Source: an uncultured Streptococcus sp.
Lineage (GTDB): Bacteria; Bacillota; Bacilli; Lactobacillales; Aerococcaceae
DNA: 12,197 nt
Direction: 5' to 3'
NCBI GenBank assembly: GCA_916050055.1
Contig: CAJZJY010000017.1
Location: forward strand, 1-12,197
The notes below the pieces were generated by a model. That model worked only from the letters and a program-made list of their open reading frames with translations, had not been told where the DNA came from and did no database searches. A program made the position numbers and the translations under genes. This document shows, one piece after another, positions 6,585 to 12,197 of this stretch; the stretch's first letter is position 1, and every line of letters begins with the position of its first letter.

Positions 6585-6648
6585 ATTCGCTGAGTTGAGA
6601 AATGTACACACATTTATAATAGATAGTTTGAAATTTAAACGATTGTAG

Positions 6649-6686
6649 AAGTCTGGTGCTCTTACGAAAAGCTCCAGACTTTTGTT
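6649..6686 (+). terminator. Terminator-like hairpin in the cshA leader
   Basis: AAGTCTGG (6649-6656) pairs with CCAGACTT (6674-6681). After a T/T mismatch GCT (6658-6660) pairs with AGC (6670-6672), and TTTTGTT follows. It lies between the cshA promoter and the gene, so it would end a ~95-nt leader RNA unless read through; it could be an attenuator. Small hairpins follow it: AGGG/CCCT around 6691-6702 and CTTC/GAAG (6709-6712 with 6718-6721), the latter just before the ribosome binding site. Confidence 0.6.
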
Positions 6687-6738
6687 ATGAAGGGAAATCC
6701 CTCGTGTGCTTCTCACCGAAGTATCCAAGGAGGAAAAT

Positions 6739-8268
6739 ATGAAATTTAATGAATTAGGATTGGATTCTGCCTTATTAGAATCTATCGAAAAAATGGGGTT
6801 TGAGGAAGCAACTCCCATTCAAGCACAAACCATTCCAAAAGCGCTAGCAGGCTTAGATGTAATTGGACAAGCGCAAACAGGGACTGGTAAAACAGCCGCA
6901 TTTGGTTTGCCAATGCTTCAAAAAATCGACCCAAGTAAAAAAGGCGTACAAGGACTTGTCATCGCACCAACTCGTGAACTTGCGATTCAAACACAAGAAG
7001 AATTGTTCCGTCTCGGACGCGACAAAAAAATTCGTGTACAAGCTGTTTACGGTGGAGCGGACATTAACCGTCAAATTCGCCAATTAAAAGAAAATCCACA
7101 AATCGTTGTGGGAACTCCAGGTCGTTTATTAGACCACATTTCACGCCGTACATTGAAACTTGCGACAGTGGAAACACTTGTCTTAGACGAAGCGGATGAA
7201 ATGTTAAACATGGGATTCTTGGAAGATATCGAATCGATTATCAAACAAGTTCCAGAAAACCGCCAAACGCTTTTATTCTCTGCGACAATGCCAGATGATA
7301 TTAAACGTATCGGTGTTCAATTTATGAAAGATCCAGAACATGTTCGTATCAAATCAAATGAGATGACGGCGACATTAATCGATCAATATTTCGTAAAATG
7401 TAAAGACTACGAGAAATTCGACATTATGACACGTTTATTAGACGTTCAAACGCCTGAATTAACCATCGTATTCGGACGTACAAAACGTCGTGTAGATGAA
7501 TTAGCACGCGGACTTGAAATGCGTGGCTACCGTGCAGAAGGAATCCACGGGGACTTAAGCCAACAAAAACGTATGAGCGTTCTTCGTGACTTCAAGAACA
7601 ACCATTTAGACATCTTAGTTGCTACAGACGTGGCAGCACGTGGACTAGATATCTCAGGCGTAACGCACGTATATAACTACGATATCCCACAAGACCCAGA
7701 AAGCTATGTACACCGTATCGGACGTACAGGCCGTGCTGGTCAAGAAGGGATGTCAGTTACATTCGTGACACCAAACGAAATGGATTACTTACGTGTGATT
7801 GAAGAATTAACGCGTAAACGTATGACAAGCCTTCGTCCACCAACGCAAACAGAAGCCTTGGAAGGACAAACAAAAACAGCCATCGAGTCTATCGACGAAA
7901 TGATGAAAACTGTGGAACCAAGACGTTTCAAAGAAGCGGTATCATACTTATTAGACGAGTACGAACCAGAAGAATTGGCAGCTCTATTACTTAAGAGCAT
8001 GATTAAAGACCCAACTGAAATTCCAGTTAAAATCACGCCAGAACGTCCATTGCCAAGCCGCAAACGTGGCAACAGCCGTGGAAATTACAATCGTAGCGAC
8101 CGTAAAGACAATCGCGGACGTAACGGAAAAGGAAGCTTCAAGCGCAAAGAAGACCGTCGTGGCCGTGGCTTAGAAGACGAATATACACGCGGATATAAAG
8201 GGAAAGATTCTCGCCGCCGTAACAACAAAAAGAAATCTGACAAAGGATTTACTATCCGTCAGAAATAA
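6739..8268 (+). CDS. cshA: CshA-type DEAD-box RNA helicase
   Basis: A 509-residue ATP-dependent RNA helicase. In related Firmicutes, CshA works with the RNA degradosome, in ribosome assembly and in cold adaptation. Motifs appear in order: Q motif (about 20-28, GFEEATPIQ), AQTGTGKT (45-52), PTRELA (77-82), TPGR (126-129), DEAD (150-153), SAT (181-183), ARGLD (300-304) and HRIGRTGR (325-332). A dimerisation-type linker is followed, from about residue 440, by a strongly basic tail rich in Arg, Lys, Gly and Asn that should bind RNA. The ATG at 6739 has AAGGAGG (6727-6733); the frame is open to a GTG at 6706, but that lacks such a site. It is transcribed alone behind a long structured leader and ends at a strong terminator. 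Confidence 0.95.
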   Translation: MKFNELGLDSALLESIEKMGFEEATPIQAQTIPKALAGLDVIGQAQTGTGKTAAFGLPMLQKIDPSKKGVQGLVIAPTRELAIQTQEELFRLGRDKKIRVQAVYGGADINRQIRQLKENPQIVVGTPGRLLDHISRRTLKLATVETLVLDEADEMLNMGFLEDIESIIKQVPENRQTLLFSATMPDDIKRIGVQFMKDPEHVRIKSNEMTATLIDQYFVKCKDYEKFDIMTRLLDVQTPELTIVFGRTKRRVDELARGLEMRGYRAEGIHGDLSQQKRMSVLRDFKNNHLDILVATDVAARGLDISGVTHVYNYDIPQDPESYVHRIGRTGRAGQEGMSVTFVTPNEMDYLRVIEELTRKRMTSLRPPTQTEALEGQTKTAIESIDEMMKTVEPRRFKEAVSYLLDEYEPEELAALLLKSMIKDPTEIPVKITPERPLPSRKRGNSRGNYNRSDRKDNRGRNGKGSFKRKEDRRGRGLEDEYTRGYKGKDSRRRNNKKKSDKGFTIRQK

Positions 8269-8276
8269 TGACTGAG

Positions 8277-8309
8277 AGCAGACTAGTAAAACGCTAGTCT
8301 GCTTTTTTT
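8277..8309 (+). terminator. Terminator after cshA
   Basis: A perfect 10-bp stem, AGCAGACTAG (8277-8286) with CTAGTCTGCT (8294-8303), has a 7-nt loop and runs into seven T residues (8303-8309). Confidence 0.95.
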
Positions 8310-8320
8310 AGAATCTCATA

Positions 8321-8350
8321 TTGACAGTATCCGCTATAAAACGGTAATAT
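8321..8350 (+). promoter_or_regulatory. Promoter of the first CPBP gene
   Basis: A perfect TTGACA -35 (8321-8326) is followed after 18 bp by TAATAT (8345-8350), matching the -10 consensus at four of six positions. The ribosome binding site GAGGT (8366-8370) follows. Confidence 0.65.
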
Positions 8351-8378
8351 AAGGAAAAAACATGTGAGGTAGAAGTAA

Positions 8379-9089
8379 ATGGCTGCTCGAATAAAAAAAC
8401 CGCTTTGGGTTCTATTCTTTTTTGTAATGAAGATTGCCATAAATGAAGGAATTGAATTTGTGTTCAAAATGAATTTGTGGAATCTAGGTCGTCAAGCGGC
8501 TATGTGGGAGTTAATTGTTACGATTATTTGCGGTGGCATTTTGGTATTTTGTATGTACAAAGTACACACAAAATTATTTAAGCCAACAGTAAAAAGAAAG
8601 TTTCAACTGATGGATTTAATTTTTGTTTTTGTAACGTATATTGCTCTCACATTTTCAAGCTATTTGATTCATAATTTGTGGAGTTCAATGGCTTATGGGA
8701 CAGGTCGATCAAAACTAGTTGATTTTTTCTTTAAGGCAGGTCTACCACTTACAACAGATAAATATATTTTTGCTATAGAGGCACTAAGAATCGTTTGTTT
8801 TGCACCTTTGATTGAAGAATTTTTTTATAGAGGATTTCTGAATAATTTACTTCGAGGAAAAGTGAATACTTTTGTTAGAATGTCCATCGTATCAATTCTA
8901 TTTACAGCTGTTCATTTTCCGACTTATATCCATAATTGGATACAGTTTTTAGCTTATCTTATTGGTTCTATTGTTCTTTTTCTTGTGTATGAACGAAGAA
9001 GAAGTTTGTTTGACGCAATTTTATTACACAGCCTTTATAATGGACTTCTTGTAATCTTGTTCATCGAAATACCGAAACGCTTCTTTTAG
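8379..9089 (+). CDS. CPBP (CAAX/Abi) family membrane protease
   Basis: A 236-residue multi-spanning membrane protein with hydrophobic stretches near residues 8-26, 44-62, 78-98, 165-205 and 214-230. The three CPBP motifs are complete: EEFFYR (146-151, EExxxR), FTAVH (175-179, FxxxH) and HSLYN (217-221, HxxxN). Family members are intramembrane proteases, and in lactic acid bacteria several act in bacteriocin self-immunity or peptide processing; no bacteriocin gene is visible here, so the substrate is unknown. By eye the gene is clearly more AT-rich, with A/T-ending codons, than murF, cshA or the second CPBP gene, which hints at different ancestry. It has its own promoter and terminator. Confidence 0.85.
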   Translation: MAARIKKPLWVLFFFVMKIAINEGIEFVFKMNLWNLGRQAAMWELIVTIICGGILVFCMYKVHTKLFKPTVKRKFQLMDLIFVFVTYIALTFSSYLIHNLWSSMAYGTGRSKLVDFFFKAGLPLTTDKYIFAIEALRIVCFAPLIEEFFYRGFLNNLLRGKVNTFVRMSIVSILFTAVHFPTYIHNWIQFLAYLIGSIVLFLVYERRRSLFDAILLHSLYNGLLVILFIEIPKRFF

Positions 9090-9099
9090 AAAATTAGTC

Positions 9100-9129
9100 A
9101 GTGACTTCTGTAAGGGAGTCACTTTTTTT
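9100..9129 (+). terminator. Terminator after the first CPBP gene
   Basis: AGTGACTTC (9100-9108) pairs with GGAGTCACT (9115-9123, one U-G pair), with a 6-nt loop, followed by a T run to 9129. It separates the two CPBP genes into independent units. Confidence 0.9.
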
Positions 9130-9213
9130 GTAGAATTTTTTTATTTTAGGTTCATTTTAGTTTTAAGGAGTATTCTCTTATTAAGGAAGACGCCAAAAGA
9201 AAGAAGCGATTTT

Positions 9214-9242
9214 CTTTCAATAGAACAGTGTTTTGATACAAT
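9214..9242 (+). promoter_or_regulatory. Possible promoter of the second CPBP gene
   Basis: TACAAT (9237-9242) is preceded by TGA, an extended -10 element. The -35 region 17 bp upstream (9214-9219, CTTTCA) is poor. The ribosome binding site GAGGGA follows at about 9251-9256. Confidence 0.5.
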
Positions 9243-9263
9243 AAGGGAAAGAGGGAACCAATC

Positions 9264-10025
9264 ATGACTGTTTTAACAAAAATCAGACCAAAAGAACCAT
9301 TAAAAACTTTAAAGTGGGTTGACATCCTCATCGTGACGATTATCATGTTCGGGGAGTTTATCATCCGATCCACACAACAATTTCTACAGAGTTTACAACC
9401 AGTAACAGAAGTGGTCCAACCGTATACGGAGACGACAACGTCCTATAGCGACGGGGCAGCGTATTCAAGTAACTTTACCTTACAGGTGATTTTACTAGCG
9501 ATTGCACTCTTGTACTTAGTCATCCGTCATTACGACTTCAAGCAGTTGAAGATTCGTTTTCACTGGTCCGTACTCATCTGGGTACCGTTATTATTCACGA
9601 TGGTCGGACTCTTTGGCGACGTTGTAACAACGCTGAGCGGCGAATACAACTACTTCGACCCAGCGCTCGTTCCGTTCATGAACCCACAGGAAATCATCAA
9701 TAAGTTCTTAGCATTATCTCCAATGGCCATCGCTTATGGTCTGTTAAATGGATTCTACGAAGAGTTCTTCTTCCTTGGATTAATGACATCAGTGAAGGAA
9801 GAACATCAGTGGAAGGCTTTAGCATTCTCAACACTGGTTCGTTTCTCATTCCACACTTACCAAGGCATGCTTTGGGCACTCATTATCGGTGTGGTATATG
9901 GATTGTTTTACTACTTCATGTACAAGAAAGTGGTCAAAAACCTATTACCATTCTTTCTTATGCACGCATTGGCAGATATGTTTGGTTCAACCTTCATCTA
10001 TTTACTCATCGCGTGGGCATACTAA
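9264..10025 (+). CDS. CPBP-like membrane protein, motif 1 altered
   Basis: A 253-residue membrane protein with hydrophobic segments around 19-35, 72-87, 101-118, 150-165, 186-192, 203-218 and 226-250. A hydrophilic, Ser/Thr/Tyr-rich stretch (about 44-69) between the first two segments is probably a loop. CPBP-type motifs can be traced: EEFFFLG (166-172), a histidine in RFSFHTYQG (H197) and MHALAD (H234). Motif 1 has Leu171 where active members usually have Arg, and motif 3 ends in Asp238 rather than Asn. It may be a diverged subfamily, or may have lost protease activity while keeping a structural or immunity role. It does not look like a recent tandem copy of the preceding CPBP gene: length, codon use and sequence differ widely. 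The ATG at 9264 follows GAGGGA. Confidence 0.75.
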   Translation: MTVLTKIRPKEPLKTLKWVDILIVTIIMFGEFIIRSTQQFLQSLQPVTEVVQPYTETTTSYSDGAAYSSNFTLQVILLAIALLYLVIRHYDFKQLKIRFHWSVLIWVPLLFTMVGLFGDVVTTLSGEYNYFDPALVPFMNPQEIINKFLALSPMAIAYGLLNGFYEEFFFLGLMTSVKEEHQWKALAFSTLVRFSFHTYQGMLWALIIGVVYGLFYYFMYKKVVKNLLPFFLMHALADMFGSTFIYLLIAWAY

Positions 10026-10037
10026 CATTATACAAAG

Positions 10038-10062
10038 CGCACCTGGACAGGGTGCGTTTTTT
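10038..10062 (+). terminator. Terminator after the second CPBP gene
   Basis: CGCACC (10038-10043) pairs with GGTGCG (10051-10056) and six T residues follow (10057-10062). Confidence 0.85.
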
Positions 10063-10076
10063 GTTGTTGAAAAGCT

Positions 10077-10100
10077 GCAATTACCATATATGGTAATTGC
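10077..10100. repeat. Perfect 24-bp palindrome upstream of lplA
   Basis: Half-site GCAATTACCATA (10077-10088) is followed directly by its exact complement TATGGTAATTGC (10089-10100), with no spacer. It lies between the terminator of the second CPBP gene and the lplA promoter, about 65 bp upstream of the -10. It has no T run, so it is not a terminator. It could be an operator for a dimeric regulator; I do not recognise a known box. Confidence 0.9.
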
Positions 10101-10165
10101 GTGTTGGAGAGGAGTAAAAACAGTGTAAAATCAAGCTTCTTTCTTATGTGTGAGAGGGACGGTTA

Positions 10166-10174
10166 TGGTATGAT
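10166..10174 (+). promoter_or_regulatory. Extended -10 element of lplA
   Basis: TGG directly before TATGAT (10169-10174) forms an extended -10. No convincing -35 is present at 16-18 bp upstream. The predicted start is about 30 nt before the ribosome binding site AGGAG (10200-10204). Confidence 0.5.
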
Positions 10175-10212
10175 AGCGCTAGTGATATCAGTAAAAGCGA
10201 GGAGACTTTCAG

Positions 10213-11244
10213 ATGTATTATGTAAAAAATCAACGTAATGGACAAGAAATCTACGATGCAACAACAAACTTAGCCATCGAATATTTCTTATTAAACGAAA
10301 AGAAACTCGATGAACCAATTTTGTTATTTTATGTTAACGAAAATGCGATTATCATCGGGAAAAACCAAAATACCATCGAAGAAATCAATCAAGATGGTGT
10401 AGATAAACTTGGCGTACAAGTGGTTCGTCGTTTCTCAGGCGGTGGAGCCGTGTATCACGATATGGGAAATATCTGCTTCTGCTTCATTACAGAAGATGAT
10501 GGCGATAGCTTCCGTGATTTCGGGAAATTCACAGAACCCGTGATTGAAGCACTCCATAAAATGGGAGCAACAGGGGCAGAGTTACAAGGCCGTAACGACC
10601 TTCTCATCGACGGTAAGAAATTCTCTGGAAATGCGATGTACTCAAATAATGGCCGTTTAACAGCGCACGGAACATTAATGCTCGATCTAGATGTGAGCAT
10701 TTTGCCACAAATTTTACGTCCAAAACAAGAGAAAATCGCGTCAAAAGGAATCAAGTCCGTTCGTTCACGCGTGACAAATATCAAACCGTACTTAGCGCCT
10801 GAATACCAAGACTTAGACATCTTACAATTCCGCGAAGTGCTCTTGAAAAACATCTTCAATGTGGAAGATACATCTACGATTACAGAGTATGTTCTAACAG
10901 ATGAAGACTGGGTGCGTGTAGAAGAATTACGAAGCAAGTACTTCAACAACCCAGATTGGAACTACGGAAAGAATCCAAAATTCAAATTCAAACAATCAAA
11001 ACGTACACCAGCCGGACAAATCGAGTTCAGCTTGAACGTTGAAAAAAATGCCATCAAAGACATTAAGATTAACGGGGACTTCTTCGGTCTTGGTGAAATC
11101 AGCGATGTAGAAAAAGCGCTTGTGGGCGTGGGATACAACCGCGAAGACTTAACAAAAGCCTTCGAAGCCATCGACATCCGCCGTTACTTCGGTAATGTGA
11201 CAGTGGACATCCTAGTAAACCTATTACTAGGAGTAGAAGAATAA
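10213..11244 (+). CDS. lplA: Lipoate--protein ligase
   Basis: A 343-residue enzyme that activates free lipoate with ATP and attaches it to lysines of lipoyl domains, such as the pyruvate dehydrogenase E2 subunit or GcvH. The catalytic domain shows RRFSGGGAVYHD (72-83), GRNDLLIDGKKFSGNA (126-141, with the conserved lysine probably K136) and HGTLMLDLD (152-160). From about residue 250 it continues into the C-terminal accessory domain typical of full-length LplA enzymes (about 330-340 residues), so it should carry out both half-reactions. The ATG at 10213 follows AGGAG by eight bases. It is transcribed alone. No lipoyl substrate gene is nearby and no lipoate synthesis gene is seen, which fits scavenging of external lipoate. 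Confidence 0.95.
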   Translation: MYYVKNQRNGQEIYDATTNLAIEYFLLNEKKLDEPILLFYVNENAIIIGKNQNTIEEINQDGVDKLGVQVVRRFSGGGAVYHDMGNICFCFITEDDGDSFRDFGKFTEPVIEALHKMGATGAELQGRNDLLIDGKKFSGNAMYSNNGRLTAHGTLMLDLDVSILPQILRPKQEKIASKGIKSVRSRVTNIKPYLAPEYQDLDILQFREVLLKNIFNVEDTSTITEYVLTDEDWVRVEELRSKYFNNPDWNYGKNPKFKFKQSKRTPAGQIEFSLNVEKNAIKDIKINGDFFGLGEISDVEKALVGVGYNREDLTKAFEAIDIRRYFGNVTVDILVNLLLGVEE

Positions 11245-11278
11245 AATAGAATATTCGGCTATAGAGGTCGAAGGAGTG

Positions 11279-11308
11279 GAACCTAGCAGGAATGCTGGGT
11301 TCTTTTTT
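11279..11308 (+). terminator. Terminator after lplA
   Basis: GAACCTAGCA (11279-11288) pairs with TGCTGGGTTC (11293-11302, one U-G pair) around a GGAA loop, followed by six T residues (11303-11308). Confidence 0.92.
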
Positions 11309-11342
11309 GCGAGCGAGTATAGTAAAAACGCTGGGGGAGCAG

Positions 11343-11348
11343 TATAAT
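11343..11348 (+). promoter_or_regulatory. -10 element for the 11394 gene pair
   Basis: A consensus TATAAT lies just downstream of the lplA terminator. The -35 position (11320-11325, TAGTAA) matches weakly. It would drive the small membrane protein and, through a 20-bp gap, the esterase. Confidence 0.45.
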
Positions 11349-11393
11349 ATAGATGAGTTCAGGATCCGTTTTCAGGGAGAGGGGTTGTTGGAA

Positions 11394-11741
11394 ATGAGTC
11401 AAAAAGTTAGAGAAATTGGTACTATAGTATTTGGGTTCATCAGTGGCGTGAATGCCATCTATCAGCTACTATTTCGTCAAGATATCGCGCTGTTTATTGT
11501 GAATGCGATAGTTGCTGGTATTGCCTTTTATACTTGGGTGAATCGGGATAATCCAGAACAGCTCAAGAAGATGAATCGCGGAGGAGCTGTCATTTTGATT
11601 TGGATAGTGGCTTTCATCGCTTTTGGGGTTATTATGAATCATTTAGGGTTTGAGCAATGGGAGTCGTGGCAAAAATTCCTTGTTAGATTCACGTTTGTCT
11701 TTGGGTTAGTGACGCTAGTGAATCGATATATTAAAAAATAA
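11394..11741 (+). CDS. Small multi-spanning membrane protein
   Basis: A 115-residue protein of unrecognised family. Hydrophobic stretches fall near residues 8-26, 31-50, 64-82 and 95-110, so three or four membrane passes are likely, with a short charged linker (RDNPEQLKKMNRGG, 51-64) and a basic C terminus (NRYIKK). No catalytic motif is visible. The ATG at 11394 was chosen because a purine-rich AGGGAGAGGGG (11374-11384) precedes it; the open frame begins at 11292, inside the lplA terminator, so the longer form is unlikely. In-frame TTG codons at 11385 and 11388 are less likely alternatives. It is probably co-transcribed with the esterase 20 bp downstream. Confidence 0.75.
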   Translation: MSQKVREIGTIVFGFISGVNAIYQLLFRQDIALFIVNAIVAGIAFYTWVNRDNPEQLKKMNRGGAVILIWIVAFIAFGVIMNHLGFEQWESWQKFLVRFTFVFGLVTLVNRYIKK

Positions 11742-11761
11742 TCGTTTAACGGAGGCGTTAT

Positions 11762-12197
11762 ATGGCACTTTTACATGTTTCATTTTTTTCAAAAACACTA
11801 ATGAGAACCATCCCGCTGTCAGTCTACTTGCCTAGCGATGCGGTGGATTTCAATAATCGGTATCTCTCGGAAGGCCCGTACAAAGCGTTGGTGTTACTGC
11901 ACGGAGTATTGGGCAGTGATCAGGATTGGGTCAATCAAACGCGCATTCTTCGATACGCTAAAGAGAAGAACCTTGCCCTCATCATGCCTTCTGGGGAAAA
12001 TCATTTCTACGTAGACCAAACGTGGAACTATACAAACTATGGAGAATTCATCGGGGTGGAGCTTCCAGAAATCTCACGCCGAATGTTTCCCATTTCTAGA
12101 AAGCGCGAAGACTTAGGCATTGCCGGGCTTTCGATGGGTGGATACGGGGCGCTTCGAAACGGCATCAAATATCCCGACACCTTTAGCGTGATTGGAG
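11762..12197 (+). CDS. EstA/esterase-D-like hydrolase, 3' end missing
   Basis: The first 145 residues of an alpha/beta-hydrolase that runs off the window. LVLLHGVLGSDQDWVNQT (43-60) carries the oxyanion-hole HG, and GLSMGGYGAL (122-131) is the nucleophile elbow with Ser124; the acid and histidine would lie beyond the edge. The fold and the spacing of these motifs match the tributyrin esterase EstA / S-formylglutathione hydrolase group, which hydrolyse short acyl esters in the cytoplasm. No signal peptide is present. The ATG at 11762 follows GGAGG (11751-11755). It lies 20 bp after the small membrane protein with no terminator between them. The exact substrate cannot be told from this fragment. 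Confidence 0.88.
   Translation, partial: MALLHVSFFSKTLMRTIPLSVYLPSDAVDFNNRYLSEGPYKALVLLHGVLGSDQDWVNQTRILRYAKEKNLALIMPSGENHFYVDQTWNYTNYGEFIGVELPEISRRMFPISRKREDLGIAGLSMGGYGALRNGIKYPDTFSVIG

Larger units (their letters stand above)
6212..6628. repeat. Diverged ~417-bp inverted repeat (fold-back element)
   Basis: This fills most of the 588-bp gene-free gap between murF and cshA. Arms of roughly 140-180 bp face each other around a ~95-nt centre. Matching blocks from outside in are: AACTA/TAGTT (6212-6216 with 6624-6628); CATTTCTCAAC/GTTGAGAAATG (6235-6245 with 6594-6604, exact); CGAGAA-GCAAA/TTTGC-A-TTCTCG (6253-6263 with 6555-6566); CCGCC/GGCGG (6269-6273 with 6541-6545); CTCC/GGAG; TTTTTA/TAAAAA; CTTTGGAATGC with its complement plus one bulge (6290-6300 with 6512-6523); TACGGGC/GCCCGTA (6309-6315 with 6489-6495); GCGGATT/AATCCGC (6326-6332 with 6471-6477); and a 19-nt block with one G-U and one mismatch (6334-6352 with 6448-6466). 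No open reading frame or transposase is inside. It could be a MITE-like element, a duplicated inverted regulatory region or a structured RNA gene. Confidence 0.75.

Noticed and set aside
6615..6620. TATAAT as the main cshA promoter
   Set aside because: The nearest -35-like TTGAGA (6595-6600) leaves only a 14-bp spacer; the pair at 6556-6584 has 17 bp and an extended -10.
8379..10025. Bacteriocin locus around the CPBP pair
   Set aside because: No double-glycine leader peptide, ABC exporter or two-component system is visible; the two genes have separate terminators.
11292..11393. Longer N terminus for the small membrane protein
   Set aside because: It would start inside the lplA terminator stem, upstream of the TATAAT, with no ribosome binding site.

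Overview
The window comes from a low-to-moderate GC Gram-positive bacterium, most likely of the order Lactobacillales. The evidence is strong GGAGG-type ribosome binding sites, many compact hairpin-plus-T-run terminators, a lemA-htpX pair, and a ddl-murF-cshA cell-wall/helicase order familiar from enterococci and relatives. A Carnobacteriaceae member (Granulicatella-like) is my guess, not something I can prove by reading. No rRNA, tRNA, transposase or CRISPR array was found.

Layout. 1-232: no gene, but two tandem copies of a ~68-bp unit, each carrying a promoter-like -35/-10 pair, then a terminator shared with the next gene. 233-937 (-): a SUKH/SMI1-KNR4-like protein, divergent from the lemA-htpX operon (1083-2570). 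2745-3512: an unrecognised soluble protein starting at GTG. 3566-6150: a cell-wall operon with its own promoter, a hairpin-rich leader, ddl (D-Ala-D-Ala ligase) and murF (adds that dipeptide to the UDP-MurNAc-tripeptide), so product and consumer enzymes are adjacent. 6151-6738: a 588-bp gene-free stretch dominated by a diverged ~417-bp inverted repeat; its right arm carries the probable cshA promoter and is followed by a terminator-like hairpin in the cshA leader. 6739-8268: CshA-type DEAD-box RNA helicase. 8379-10025: two separately terminated CPBP (CAAX/Abi) membrane protease-family genes. The first is AT-rich with complete motifs; the second lacks the motif-1 arginine. 10213-11244: lipoate-protein ligase, preceded by a perfect 24-bp palindrome. 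11394-12197: a small membrane protein followed closely by the 5' part of an EstA/esterase-D-type alpha/beta hydrolase that runs off the window.

The coding content is mostly housekeeping (peptidoglycan precursors, RNA metabolism, membrane protein quality control, lipoylation). The least explained material is non-coding: the large fold-back between murF and cshA, the tandem promoter-like repeats at the left edge, the 24-bp palindrome before lplA, and the ddl leader. I do not see a clear new multi-gene system.
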